The notes below the pieces were generated by a model, which searched no databases, had not been told where the DNA came from, and saw only the letters and a program-made list of their open reading frames with translations. The translations under genes were made by a program, and so were the position numbers. Positions 1 to 8,423 of a stretch of DNA of 64,000 bases are shown in pieces (the stretch's first letter is position 1; each line of letters starts with the position of its first letter). Origin of the DNA: G051903925 sp051903925 (GTDB lineage: Bacteria > Pseudomonadota > Alphaproteobacteria > Zavarziniales > Zavarziniaceae); the NCBI RefSeq assembly GCF_051903925.1, contig NZ_CP173678.1:3534001-3598000 (forward strand), read 5' to 3'.

Positions 1-135
1 GCGCTCGCGCCGCCGGGCCTTGTTGGCCTCGCGCTTGTCGGGGCGTGCGGCCTCGCCGGCGTCGGCCGGCAGTGCGGACGTGTCGCGCTCGCCGGGGTCG
101 CGGCCAGGCGGCGGGGGCGCCGCGGGGTCGGACAT
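1..135 (-). CDS. Unrecognised protein, N-terminal fragment (cut by window edge)
   Basis: The first 45 codons of a minus-strand gene that runs off the left edge. The visible protein starts with an ATG at 135 and is rich in Pro, Ala, Asp, Glu and Arg: a proline run near residues 7-10 is followed by a highly charged stretch ending in KARRRER. It looks like a disordered N-terminal tail ahead of a domain that lies outside the window. GGGAGG sits about 11 bases upstream of the ATG and could be the ribosome binding site. I do not recognise the family and no function can be given from this piece. Confidence 0.5.
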   Translation of the reverse strand, partial: MSDPAAPPPPGRDPGERDTSALPADAGEAARPDKREANKARRRER

Positions 136-325
136 TGTCTCTTGAACCTCCCTGGTGGACCGATCTGCCGTCGGTTTGGAACCGATCCTAAACAGGAATC
201 GGCGTTGTGGCATCAGGGTTACGCAGCCGCACCCTGGACCTGTTGCGCCTGCGAAAACCGCCGGGGTAGAACACGTCCTGTTTCCGACCGGGCAAGAGTG
301 CCTGAATGGACCCAGGATTTGCGCC

Positions 326-766
326 ATGGCACTGACCGATCCCGATCGCCAGATCGAATCCCGCTACCCCATCGTGATGGACATCTCGGTCCGGGTCAGC
401 GACCTGGACGGCTATGGCCACCTGAATGCCATCCGCCTCGGCCATTACTACGAGGAGGCGCGGGCCAGCTTCTATGGCATCGCGCTGAAGGGCATCCCCC
501 GGGTGCGCACCGTGGTGGGCCAGCTGACCATCCGCTACCTGCGCGAGGGCTTCTGGCCTGGCAGCCTGCGCTGCGCGACGGGTATCGAGCGGATCGGCAG
601 CGCCTCCTTCGACATGGTGCAGGCGCTTTTCCAGAACGGCCGCTGCATCGGCGTGTGCGACACGACGGTGGTCAACACGGCTGATGGCGCGAGCGCCCCC
701 CTGCCGCCCCTGCTGCGCGCGCGGCTGACGGAGCTGCGGCTCAAGGCGCCGGCCCTGGCAGACTGA
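326..766 (+). CDS. Hotdog-fold acyl-CoA thioesterase family protein
   Basis: A 146-residue protein of the 4-hydroxybenzoyl-CoA thioesterase type. The motif around residues 24-33 (D-x-D-G-Y-G-H-L-N) matches the Asp/His/Asn segment that opens the central hotdog helix in this family, and a second beta-rich half follows (VGQLTIRYLREG). The family hydrolyses acyl-CoA or acyl-ACP thioesters in the cytoplasm; the substrate cannot be told here. The open frame extends upstream to 155, but the ATG at 326 begins the conserved domain at the usual distance. It stands alone between a divergent truncated gene and a convergent NTF2-like gene. Confidence 0.75.
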   Translation: MALTDPDRQIESRYPIVMDISVRVSDLDGYGHLNAIRLGHYYEEARASFYGIALKGIPRVRTVVGQLTIRYLREGFWPGSLRCATGIERIGSASFDMVQALFQNGRCIGVCDTTVVNTADGASAPLPPLLRARLTELRLKAPALAD

Positions 767-796
767 GCCCCGGCCCGCGGCTCCATGCCCGGCCGT

Positions 797-1180
797 TCAG
801 GCCAGGAGCGGTGCGGCCCCCGCCGAATCAAGGTACTCGTCCAGGCGCGTGATGCGCCCGCCCGCGACTGCGACGACCATGCAGCCGGGCCAGCGGAATG
901 CCTCGCCCTTGTTGGTGCGCCCGGTCATGACGAACTGCTGGACGAAGCCGCCGGGATAGACCTGGCGCCTGATGTCCAGATAGCGGCGCTCGTGCAGCGC
1001 GCCAAAGAACCAGGCCACGCCGCCCAGCGTCGTCTCCAGGTCCTGCTCCACCTGGTCGGTATTGTGCCAGACGCGGACGTCGGGCGCGTAGAGCGCGCGG
1101 ATCCCCTCCAGGTCGCCCGTCTCCAGTGCTGTGACGAATCGCTGGGCCACGGCTTCGATTTCGGCTGGCGAATCGGCCAT
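797..1180 (-). CDS. NTF2-like (SnoaL-type) small protein
   Basis: A 127-residue protein with the pattern of the SnoaL/NTF2-like cone fold: an N-terminal helix (IEAVAQRFVTALETGD), the LYAPDVRVWHN strand, and a C-terminal half ending in GGRITRLDEYLD, typical of limonene-1,2-epoxide hydrolase and ketosteroid isomerase relatives. Members are small hydrolases, isomerases or ligand-binding proteins, and no specific reaction can be assigned. GGGAGG lies 8 bases before the ATG and fixes the start. It lies 93 bases downstream of cobT on the same strand, which is too far to argue for a shared B12 role. Confidence 0.75.
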   Translation of the reverse strand: MADSPAEIEAVAQRFVTALETGDLEGIRALYAPDVRVWHNTDQVEQDLETTLGGVAWFFGALHERRYLDIRRQVYPGGFVQQFVMTGRTNKGEAFRWPGCMVVAVAGGRITRLDEYLDSAGAAPLLA

Positions 1181-1273
1181 CGCTGCATCCTCCCGGCTTG
1201 TTGTCGTTGTTCGTGCGTGCGGCCGCTTATGGGCGGCGGGTGACGTTGCGTCAACCGGGGGCGCGCAGCGCGA

Positions 1274-2296
1274 TCAGTCCTCGCCGCTGACCCCGGCCTC
1301 GGCGAATGTCGCCATGCCGCCGTGGACCGCCAGCGCGGCCCGCAGGATCGGCACGGCCAGGGCGGCACCGGACCCTTCGCCCAGGCGCAGGCCCAGGTCC
1401 AGCAGGGGCTGCAGCCCCAGCGCCACCAGCTGCCGCCGGTGGCCCTGCTCGGCCGAACAGTGGCCGGCCAGCGCGTGGTCGAGCAGGCCAGGACCCAGCG
1501 CCCGCACGACCAGAGCAGACGCGGTGCTGACAAAGCCATCCAGGACCACCGGCACGCCGCGCATGCGCGCAACCAGAATGGCGCCGACCATCGCCGCCAG
1601 CTCGCGCCCGCCCAGGCGGCGCAGAACTTCGACCGGGTCCGCCAGCCAGGGACCATGGAGGGCAAGCCCGGCATCCACCGCCGCGGCCTTGCGCGCCAGG
1701 CCTTCCCCGTCGACCCCCGTCCCGCGCCCGACCCAGCTGGCACCGTCGCCCCCCAGCAACGCCGCCGACAGGGCGGCGGCGACCGTGGTGTTGGCGATCC
1801 CCATCTCCCCCACCGCCAGCAGGTCGATGCCGTCCGGCACCGCGTGCCAGCCCGCCTGCACCGCCGCCAGGCATTCCGCAGCACTCATGGCCGGGCCTTG
1901 CGTGAAGTCGGCCGTCGGCCGCGCCAGGTCCAGGGCCAGCACGTCGAGGGTCGCCCCGGCAAGGGCCGACAGCTGGTTGATCGCGGCCCCGCCCGCCGCG
2001 AAGTTGGCCACCATCTGCGCGGTGACGGCCGCGGGAAAGGCCGACACGCCGCGCGCCGCCACGCCGTGGTTGCCGGCACAGATCAGGACGTGTACGCGGT
2101 CCAGGCGCGGCACGGGGCGGCGCTGCCATCCGGCAAGCCAGACTGCCAGCTGCTCCAGCCGGCCAAGGGACCCGGCCGGCTTGGTCAACTGGCCCTGCCG
2201 CGCCAGGGCGGCGGCCGCGGCCGCACCGTCCGGCGCCGGGGCCAGGGGGCCCAGCGTGGCAAGGGCGGCAAGATCAGTGGGTATGGCAAGGGTCAT
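1274..2296 (-). CDS. cobT: Nicotinate-nucleotide--dimethylbenzimidazole phosphoribosyltransferase
   Basis: 340 residues, normal family length. CobT activates the lower ligand 5,6-dimethylbenzimidazole by making alpha-ribazole 5'-phosphate from nicotinate mononucleotide, feeding the nucleotide-loop branch of cobalamin synthesis in the cytoplasm. Visible signatures are GSLGRLE near residue 42, ICAGNHGV near residue 72, VGEMGIANTT near 172, and the LGEGSGAA segment near residue 307 that carries the family's catalytic glutamate. It is divergent from cobS with no intergenic DNA. GGGAG, 7 bases upstream of the ATG, lies within the cobS coding sequence. A B12 role is certain from both family and context. 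Confidence 0.96.
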   Translation of the reverse strand: MTLAIPTDLAALATLGPLAPAPDGAAAAAALARQGQLTKPAGSLGRLEQLAVWLAGWQRRPVPRLDRVHVLICAGNHGVAARGVSAFPAAVTAQMVANFAAGGAAINQLSALAGATLDVLALDLARPTADFTQGPAMSAAECLAAVQAGWHAVPDGIDLLAVGEMGIANTTVAAALSAALLGGDGASWVGRGTGVDGEGLARKAAAVDAGLALHGPWLADPVEVLRRLGGRELAAMVGAILVARMRGVPVVLDGFVSTASALVVRALGPGLLDHALAGHCSAEQGHRRQLVALGLQPLLDLGLRLGEGSGAALAVPILRAALAVHGGMATFAEAGVSGED

Positions 2297-2308
2297 TGAT
2301 GCGCTCCC
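2288..2308. promoter_or_regulatory. Mutually embedded ribosome binding sites of divergent cobT and cobS
   Basis: The cobT ATG (ending at 2296 on the minus strand) and the cobS ATG (2299) are two bases apart. The cobS Shine-Dalgarno-like AAGGG (2288-2292) lies within cobT codons, and the cobT GGGAG (reverse of 2304-2308) lies within cobS codons. Each gene's leader, and therefore its promoter, must lie inside the other gene, or transcription must begin at the ATG. This is read directly from the sequence; any regulatory meaning is inference. Confidence 0.6.
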
Positions 2309-3066
2309 ATTCCTCTGAGACCTGGACCGTGGCGGCGTTGGCCAGCGATGTCGGCGCGGCCTTCGGCCTGCTGACGCGGCTGCCCGTGCCGGGGGTGCAT
2401 GCGATGCGCCCGGTCCTGGCCTGGTCGTTTCCCCTGGTCGGGATTGTTGTCGGGGGGCTGGCGACGCTGGTCCTGGTCATCGCGCAAGGCATGGGCGTAC
2501 CGGCCCTGCCCGCAGCACTGCTGGCCCTGGCGGCGGGCGCGTTGGCGACCGGAGGCCTGCACGAGGATGGCCTGGCCGACACCGCCGACGGCTTCAGCGG
2601 CGGCGCCACGCGTGACCGCGCGCTGGCAATCATGCGCGACAGCCGCATCGGCGCGCATGGCGCCCTGGCGCTGATCCTGGTCGTGGCGCTGAAGGCATCG
2701 GCCCTGGCCTCGTTGGACGGGGCCGGGGCGGGCATGGCGCTGATCGTGGCGGCAGCGTTGTCGCGCGCCTGGATGGCCGTCCTGATGGCGGCCCTGGCGC
2801 CGGCGCGGATGGACGGCCTTGCCCGCGCGGTAGGCCGGCCGCGTGGAGGGACGGCACTGGCGGCGCTGGGCCTGGGCGGGCTGGTGACCCTGGTCCTGCT
2901 GCCGTTCGGCGGCGCCATCGCAAGCCTTGCGCTGTCGGCGCTGGTCGCACTCTGGCTGGGCCTGGCTGCAGCGCGCAGGCTGGGCGGCGTCACGGGCGAC
3001 GTGCTGGGCGCGACGCAGCAGGCGACGGAGGCCGCCATCCTTCTGGCCATCGCTGCGGGAGCTTAA
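2299..3066 (+). CDS. cobS: Adenosylcobinamide-GDP ribazoletransferase (cobalamin synthase)
   Basis: 255 residues, an integral inner-membrane protein that joins adenosylcobinamide-GDP and alpha-ribazole (or its phosphate) to finish the cobalamin nucleotide loop. The family landmark is present near residues 79-95: GGLHEDGLADTADGF, with the acidic residues that bind metal. It is followed by the KALALIMRDSRIG-type segment (here LAIMRDSRIGAHG) and several hydrophobic helices. FGLLTRLPVP near residue 20 is typical of the N-terminus. A TTG directly precedes the ATG at 2299; the ATG with AAGGG upstream is preferred. It is followed by cobD after three bases. Confidence 0.95.
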   Translation: MRSHSSETWTVAALASDVGAAFGLLTRLPVPGVHAMRPVLAWSFPLVGIVVGGLATLVLVIAQGMGVPALPAALLALAAGALATGGLHEDGLADTADGFSGGATRDRALAIMRDSRIGAHGALALILVVALKASALASLDGAGAGMALIVAAALSRAWMAVLMAALAPARMDGLARAVGRPRGGTALAALGLGGLVTLVLLPFGGAIASLALSALVALWLGLAAARRLGGVTGDVLGATQQATEAAILLAIAAGA

Positions 3067-3069
3067 GCG

Positions 3070-4041
3070 ATGGTCGAGGTTCAGGCAGCCATCGTGCTGA
3101 CAGCATTGGTGATTGACGGTCTGGCCGGCGATCCCGACTGGCTCTGGCGTCGCCTGCCGCACCCCGTCGTCTGGTTCGGCGCCGTCATCGCCCGCCTCGA
3201 CCGTGGCCTGAACCGGCCGGCATGGTCCGCCCCACGGCGCAGGGTGCTGGGGGTGCTGGTGCCGCTGTGCCTGGTCGCCGCCATCGGCGGGCCCGCCCTC
3301 ATCCTCTCCCTCAGCCTGAGGCAGCATCCCCTTGGCTGGACCGTGGAGGCCCTGCTGGCCGCCGTCCTGGTGGCGCAGAACAGCCTCGCACGGCATGTCA
3401 GCCGCGTGGCTCAGGCGCTTGAAACCGATGGCCTTTCCGGTGGGCGGCAGGCCGTCTCGATGATTGTCGGGCGAAACGTCGCGGTCCTGGATGAGCACGG
3501 TGTCTCGCGCGCCGCCATCGAAAGCCTGGCCGAGAACTTCTCGGACGGGATCACGGCACCCGTCCTGTGGCTGGCGCTGGGTGGCCTGCCGGGCATCGCA
3601 CTGTACAAGGCGTTCAACACGGCCGATTCGATGATCGGCCACCGGACGGAGCGGCACCTTGCCTTTGGCTGGGCCTCCGCGCGGCTGGATGACCTGGTAA
3701 ACCTTCCGGCCTCGCGCCTGACGGCCCTGCTGATTGTTGTTGCGGCCTGCGTGACACCGGGCTGCCGGCCGGCGGCGGCCTGGGCGGCGATCCGGCGCGA
3801 TGCCCGGCATCACCGCTCGCCCAATGCAGGCTGGCCGGAAGCCGCCATGGCGGGCGCGTTGGGCCTGCGCATCGGCGGGCCACGCCAGTACGGCACGCAC
3901 ATGGTGGACGACCACTGGATGGGCGACGGGCGGGCGACGGCGACGGCCGTGGACATCCGCGCTGCGCTGCGCCTCTACCGCGTCAGCCTGGGCGTGCTGT
4001 GGCTGCTCCCCGCCGCGGTCCTGGCGGTCGGCCTGCTCTAG
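3070..4041 (+). CDS. cobD: Adenosylcobinamide-phosphate synthase (CobD/CbiB)
   Basis: 323 residues, normal length. This inner-membrane protein attaches aminopropanol (or its phosphate) to adenosylcobyric acid, giving adenosylcobinamide (phosphate), the step before the CobS substrate is made. Recognisable blocks are the N-terminal DGLAGDPDWLWRRLPHPVVWFG, seen from residue 14, the ESLAENFSDG segment near 153, and YKAFNTADSMIGH near 179. Hydrophobic helices are spread along the chain. It shares the plus-strand unit with cobS (3-base gap) and its last four bases overlap the convergent ABC ATPase gene. Confidence 0.95.
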   Translation: MVEVQAAIVLTALVIDGLAGDPDWLWRRLPHPVVWFGAVIARLDRGLNRPAWSAPRRRVLGVLVPLCLVAAIGGPALILSLSLRQHPLGWTVEALLAAVLVAQNSLARHVSRVAQALETDGLSGGRQAVSMIVGRNVAVLDEHGVSRAAIESLAENFSDGITAPVLWLALGGLPGIALYKAFNTADSMIGHRTERHLAFGWASARLDDLVNLPASRLTALLIVVAACVTPGCRPAAAWAAIRRDARHHRSPNAGWPEAAMAGALGLRIGGPRQYGTHMVDDHWMGDGRATATAVDIRAALRLYRVSLGVLWLLPAAVLAVGLL

Positions 4042-4835
4042 CATCCTCCGGCCGGGGCCTGCTCCTCCCGCCGCCAGGGCAGGACAAAAGCTTCTCCCTC
4101 GTGCCGGCCGTACAGCCCACGGACGCGGTACGCGCGCGACAGGTTGGCGTCGCTCAGCACCTCGGCCGGCGGACCGTCCGCCACGACCTGGCCATCGCTC
4201 ATCAGCACCACCCGGTCGCAGAAGCGGGCAGCCAGCGTCAGGTCGTGCAGCACGGCCACGACCAGGCGGCCGTCATGCGCGATACTGCGCAGCAGTTCCA
4301 TCACCTGGAGCTGGTGATAGGGGTCAAGTGCCGCGACCGGCTCATCGGCCAGCAGGATCGGCGCCTCCACCGCCAGTGCCCGGGCCAGCATCGTGCGGGC
4401 GCGCTCGCCGCCGGACAGGGTCGTGGCGACACGACCCGCCAGGGTGTCGACCCCGGTGCGGGCCATGGCCTGCTCCACCGCAAGGCGATCGGCGGGCGCC
4501 AGGCGGGCAAAGGGCGACAGGTGCGGCAGGCGCCCCAGGGCGACCAGGTGGCCGACATTGATCGGCCAATGGATCGTCTGGCCCTGGGGCAGATAGGCGA
4601 CACGCCGCGCCAGGTCCGCACGGGACAAGCGGGTCACGTCCTGCCCGTCGACCATCACGCGGCCGCCGGCCAGCGGCACCAGGTGGGCGATGGCGCGGAT
4701 CAGGGTCGACTTGCCCACCCCATTCGGGCCGATCAGGCCGATCAGCGCGCCGCCCTGTGCGGTGAGGCTGACGCCGCGTACGATCGGGTGGCGCTCGATC
4801 GCCACCGCGACGTCGCGGACGTCAAGCCCCACCAT
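4038..4835 (-). CDS. btuD: ABC transporter ATP-binding protein, vitamin B12 (corrinoid) uptake
   Basis: 265 residues from the ATG at 4835. It carries a complete nucleotide-binding set: Walker A GPNGVGKST, Q-loop region (AYLPQGQ), signature LSGGERAR, Walker B ILLADEP and the switch histidine in VAVLHDLT. The fold is the FecE/BtuD/HmuV type that drives import across the inner membrane. An upstream in-frame ATG at 4889 would add 18 residues inside btuB; the ATG at 4835 lies four bases after the btuB stop and begins with the usual leading strand, so it is chosen. The B12 assignment rests on co-location with btuB behind a cobalamin riboswitch and with cob genes, not on the ATPase itself. Confidence 0.85.
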   Translation of the reverse strand: MVGLDVRDVAVAIERHPIVRGVSLTAQGGALIGLIGPNGVGKSTLIRAIAHLVPLAGGRVMVDGQDVTRLSRADLARRVAYLPQGQTIHWPINVGHLVALGRLPHLSPFARLAPADRLAVEQAMARTGVDTLAGRVATTLSGGERARTMLARALAVEAPILLADEPVAALDPYHQLQVMELLRSIAHDGRLVVAVLHDLTLAARFCDRVVLMSDGQVVADGPPAEVLSDANLSRAYRVRGLYGRHEGEAFVLPWRREEQAPAGGC

Positions 4836-4839
4836 CGGC

Positions 4840-6852
4840 CTAGAGCCCGGCCAGGGCGCCGACGTCCAGCGACGTGCGGAACCCGACAAAGGCGCTCAGG
4901 CCATAGGACCGCTGCCCGGCAACCGTCTGGTAGTCCTTGTCCAGGACGTTGACGACCCGGCCGTACAGTTCCCAGTCCGCGGTCAGGTGATAGCTGGCCA
5001 GGACGTCGAAGGTGACGAACCCATCGGTCCGTCCGGCGAACGAGGCTTCGTTGGCCGAGCGGTAGCGCGCGCGCAGCGACAGGTCGAGGTCGGGCAGCGG
5101 CGAGACGGTGACCATCGTCATGCCGACATGCCGCGCCTTGCCCACCCGCGCGCCCAGGTCCAGGTCGTCATTCAGCAGGAACGTGTAGCTCTGCTGGACG
5201 CGCAGCCAGTCGAGCGGCTGCGCCGTCAGGCCCAGCTCGACCCCGCGATTGCGCGTCTCGCCCCGCTGGATGTAACCCCCGGCGGCGAAATCGAAGTCGA
5301 TTTCGCTGGTCACGTCGGTTTCGAACCAGGTGAGTTCCAGCGCGATGTCGCGCGATGCCTCGAAGACATCGACGCCGACATCCCAGCCTTCGCTCTCCTC
5401 GACCTGCAACAGGGCATTGCCATAGGTCGGATCGAACAGCTGGAACAGGCTGGGCGCCTTGGCCCCCGTGCCATAGCTGCCGCGCAGCTTGACGTCGGTG
5501 CCGGGCGCCACGTCCGCCAGGTAATAGGCCGCCGTGCCGCGCCAGGTGGTATAGCCGCCGAACCGGCGGTTGTCGTCATGGCGCACGGCCCCGGTCAGGG
5601 TCAGGTTGCGCACCGGCTCCAGCGCGACCTCGCCGAAGCCTGAATTGGTCTCGTTGTCGGCGGTGAAATTGCCGGAGAAGGCCGTCACCTGGTCGGTTTC
5701 CTCCCGCTCCAGGTCAAAGCCCGCGACCAGGCGCACGATGTCCACCGGCCGGATGGTCGAGACGAGGTTTATGTTGCGCTTGGCGCCCTGGTAGACGTCG
5801 CCGTCGACCGGCTGGCCCTGGCCATAGAAGCGCCGGTCGGTTTCGTACCAGCTGGCGGTCAGCTGGTTGGTCCAGCGCCCGTCCCAGGCATCGTGGGTCA
5901 GTCGCAGGGCGATGGCGTCGTCGTTCTTGTCGGAATTGGTGCTGAACGTCGCGTCCTGCCCCGTGCCGTCCAGGTCCTGGTCGGCGATGCGGTGAAAGCC
6001 CATCACCTCGGCCAGCAGGCTGGGCAGCAGCTGGACGCCGACACGTCCGCTGATGTTGTACTGCCAGGCACGGTCATCCTCGTCCGCGGGCCCCCGCAAG
6101 GGCACGGTCAGCGACGGCCCGTCGACCGCCTGGCCCTGCAGCGTCAGGCGGAAGTCGACGATGCCCTGCCGGCCCAGGAGCGAGGCCCCGCCCCGCCGGG
6201 TGCCGTATGAGCCGCCCTCACCCTCCAGGTTCAGGCGATAGCCGTCTTCCGTCGCCTTCTGCGTCACGATGTTGATGACGCCGCCGATCGCGTCCGAACC
6301 ATAGAGCGAGGACTGGTTGCCGCGCAGCACCTCGATCCGCGCCACGTCCAGCGTGGTCAGATGCTCCATCTGGTACTGCGAGCTGGCCAGGCTGGGGTCG
6401 CCCAATTCGATCCCGTCGATGAGGACCAGGATCTGCTCGTTGTCGGAGCCACGGATATTGACCGCGCCCACGACGCCCGGCCGGGTGCTGGCGGCGGTGA
6501 TGCCGGGAATGTCCTGCAGCGATTCGCGCACCAGGACGCTCTGCGCACGCTGCAGGTCCTCCTGCTCCACCACGGTATAGGCACTGCCCACCGCCCGCGG
6601 CTCCAGGCCGGCGCGGCTGGCGCTGACCACGACGCCTTGCGACTCGGGCACGATGATGACGCCGTCACCGGTCGGCGCCAAGGCGCTCTGGCCCGAACTG
6701 GCGCCGGCCGCGACCAGGGCCGTTGCCTCGCCCCGTGCGGGCGTGGGGGTGGCGGCCGTCTCGTCGGCGCGCACCTCCGCGGCCAGGGTCAGGACCAGGC
6801 CAAGCGCGGTGGCGCAGGCGACATGCTTGGGGAATGCTCTAGTGGTTCCCAT
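4840..6852 (-). CDS. btuB: TonB-dependent outer-membrane vitamin B12 receptor
   Basis: 670 residues. A signal peptide (residues 1 to about 29, ending near VRADE) is followed by a Thr/Ala-rich linker, a TonB-box-like stretch (GVVVSA near residue 70), a plug domain (RESLQDIPGI, NIRGSD, VLIDGIELGD, ARIEVLRGNQSSLYGSDAIGGVINI) and a long beta-barrel of alternating hydrophobic strands. It would bind corrinoids at the surface and import them with TonB energy. The start at 6852 is preferred over the open frame reaching 7143, because the latter runs into the riboswitch and lacks a signal peptide at its front. The chain ends in Leu rather than the usual aromatic residue. The ATPase gene follows after four bases. 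Confidence 0.92.
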   Translation of the reverse strand: MGTTRAFPKHVACATALGLVLTLAAEVRADETAATPTPARGEATALVAAGASSGQSALAPTGDGVIIVPESQGVVVSASRAGLEPRAVGSAYTVVEQEDLQRAQSVLVRESLQDIPGITAASTRPGVVGAVNIRGSDNEQILVLIDGIELGDPSLASSQYQMEHLTTLDVARIEVLRGNQSSLYGSDAIGGVINIVTQKATEDGYRLNLEGEGGSYGTRRGGASLLGRQGIVDFRLTLQGQAVDGPSLTVPLRGPADEDDRAWQYNISGRVGVQLLPSLLAEVMGFHRIADQDLDGTGQDATFSTNSDKNDDAIALRLTHDAWDGRWTNQLTASWYETDRRFYGQGQPVDGDVYQGAKRNINLVSTIRPVDIVRLVAGFDLEREETDQVTAFSGNFTADNETNSGFGEVALEPVRNLTLTGAVRHDDNRRFGGYTTWRGTAAYYLADVAPGTDVKLRGSYGTGAKAPSLFQLFDPTYGNALLQVEESEGWDVGVDVFEASRDIALELTWFETDVTSEIDFDFAAGGYIQRGETRNRGVELGLTAQPLDWLRVQQSYTFLLNDDLDLGARVGKARHVGMTMVTVSPLPDLDLSLRARYRSANEASFAGRTDGFVTFDVLASYHLTADWELYGRVVNVLDKDYQTVAGQRSYGLSAFVGFRTSLDVGALAGL

Positions 6853-7050
6853 GACGGGATGCCCTCGGGTCTGCGGAAATCGTCCGCGGCACAGACACAA
6901 GGGGGCGGCCGGCCAAGCCGCCGTCCGGCACCGAATCGCAGATCCTGTGGATCGACCCCGCGACCGCCATGGCACAACCACCCCCTCAACGGGTCGCCAC
7001 GACGGTGGTCCGCTCCCCCGGCTAGGCCCGGCCGGAAGATGGGCGACGTT

Positions 7051-7256
7051 GGCGGCAGGTCTCCTGGCTCGTGGATCGGTGCCCCCGTCGCGCCTTCCCA
7101 GGCCTTGCGGCCCAGTGGCATAGAGTCGACGAACGCTCCCCACTTACAGTTGCGGGTACAGCCACAGGCTTGGCCCTCATCCCCTGGATCCGGTATCCGG
7201 AGCCTGGGTGGGCCGCACTGCGTTCCCTTTTGATCCCCTTTCGGGGAACCACCGGG
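7051..7256 (-). promoter_or_regulatory. Cobalamin riboswitch in the btuB leader
   Basis: Read on the minus strand, this leader has the ordered landmarks of the adenosylcobalamin riboswitch: a GGTTCCCC-GAAA-GGGGATC hairpin, AAAAGGGAAC followed by a GTG, the CTGTACCCGCAACTGTAA junction near the middle, GCCACTGG, and a B12 box AGCCAGGAGACCTGCC at 7053-7069. About 200 bases lie between the box and the btuB ATG and must hold the expression platform; I could not define a single terminator or anti-RBS pairing there. GAGGG about 8 bases before the ATG is the likely ribosome binding site. High B12 would reduce btuB and the downstream ATPase. The gene-free stretch 6853-7294 holds nothing else I recognise. 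Confidence 0.93.
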
Positions 7257-7294
7257 GCGGACCCTAGACGCAACCCATGCTGCAGCGCAAGCGG

Positions 7295-8323
7295 CTACCA
7301 GATGCGGCGCGCGCGGAACAGCAGGACCAGGAAGAACGGCACGCCCAGGAAGGCGGTGACGACGCCCAGCTTCAGCTCGTTGCTGGCGGGAATCAGCCGG
7401 ACGACGATGTCGGCAGCGGTCAGCAGTGCCGCTCCCGCCAGGGCGGAGGGGAGGATCGCCCGGCTGGGGCGGTAGTCGGTCAGCGGTCGCACCAGGTGCG
7501 GCACGACCAGGCCGACGAATCCGATCGCCCCCGTGACGGCGACGGCCGCCCCCACGCCCAGGCCGACGCCCGCGACCATCCGGATGCGCACGCGGGCCAG
7601 GTCCACGCCCAGCGCCTTGGCGCTATCCTCCCCCAGCGTCAGGGCGTCGAGCGCCCGCCTGTCCCACAGCAGCAGCAGGATGGCGCAGACCATCAGCGGC
7701 AGGGCGATCTGCACATGGCTCATCGAGCGATCCTCGAGCGAGCCGAGCAGCCAGAACGCGATCTCCATCGCGGCAAACGGGTTGGGCGACAGGTTGAGCG
7801 CCAACGAAATGCCGGCCCCGGCCAGGGTGCTGAGCGCCAGGCCCGCCAGGATCAGCGTCAGCGGGCTCTCCGACCGCCCCGCCACGGCGACCAGCACGCC
7901 CAGCGCCAGCAGCGCACCGGCCACCCCGCCCAGGGGCAGCGCCAGCGGCATGCTGGCCGACAGCCCGAAATAGAGCACGATCACGGCGCCCAGGGCCGCG
8001 GCGTTCGACGCGCCCAGGACCGACGGCTCGGCCAGCGGATTGCGCAGCAGGCCCTGCAACGCCGCACCCGCGGCCCCCAGCGTGGCCCCCACCGCCAGCG
8101 ACAGGATCAGGCGCGGGCTGCGGATGTCGAGCACGATCGCCTGGGCGATGGCATCGCCCGCCAGAACCTGGTGCAGCAGCTCGACCGGCGGAATCCGCGC
8201 GGCCCCCAGGGCCAGCGAACAGGCCGCCAGGACCAGGATCGTCAGGATAAGGCCAGGAATCAGCGCGATTCGCGCGCTCTGCCTGACCGCAATCCTGTCC
8301 TGCGCCTGGTCCGCGACTGCCAC
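7295..8323 (-). CDS. btuC: FecCD/BtuC-type ABC transporter permease, corrinoid uptake
   Basis: 342 residues from the GTG at 8323, which has GGAG six bases upstream; a GTG at 8362 would give 355 residues. The protein is nearly all hydrophobic helices (about ten) with the family's conserved loop IGFVGLVVPHLVRPLTDYRP near the C-terminal third and LGGVAGALLALGVLVA in the middle. BtuC-type permeases form the inner-membrane channel that works with a BtuD ATPase and BtuF binding protein. It ends about 40 bases before the cobalamin riboswitch on the same strand, so it lies upstream of the switch, not under it. B12 specificity is by context. Confidence 0.88.
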   Translation of the reverse strand: MAVADQAQDRIAVRQSARIALIPGLILTILVLAACSLALGAARIPPVELLHQVLAGDAIAQAIVLDIRSPRLILSLAVGATLGAAGAALQGLLRNPLAEPSVLGASNAAALGAVIVLYFGLSASMPLALPLGGVAGALLALGVLVAVAGRSESPLTLILAGLALSTLAGAGISLALNLSPNPFAAMEIAFWLLGSLEDRSMSHVQIALPLMVCAILLLLWDRRALDALTLGEDSAKALGVDLARVRIRMVAGVGLGVGAAVAVTGAIGFVGLVVPHLVRPLTDYRPSRAILPSALAGAALLTAADIVVRLIPASNELKLGVVTAFLGVPFFLVLLFRARRIW

Positions 8324-8423
8324 GTTCAGCTCCGCCTGTTGCGATCCGCGTCCCCCCGTCACGCTTGTGTCCCGGGGCCGTTCACTCCAGCCTTAGGCCG
8401 ATCCCGGACAAAATGAAACTGCC

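Noticed and set aside
155..325. Upstream extension of the thioesterase gene
   Set aside because: The extra 57 residues do not resemble the family, and the ATG at 326 begins the domain properly.
6853..7143. Upstream extension of btuB
   Set aside because: It would translate riboswitch sequence and bury the signal peptide; the ATG at 6852 has a ribosome binding site and starts the signal directly.
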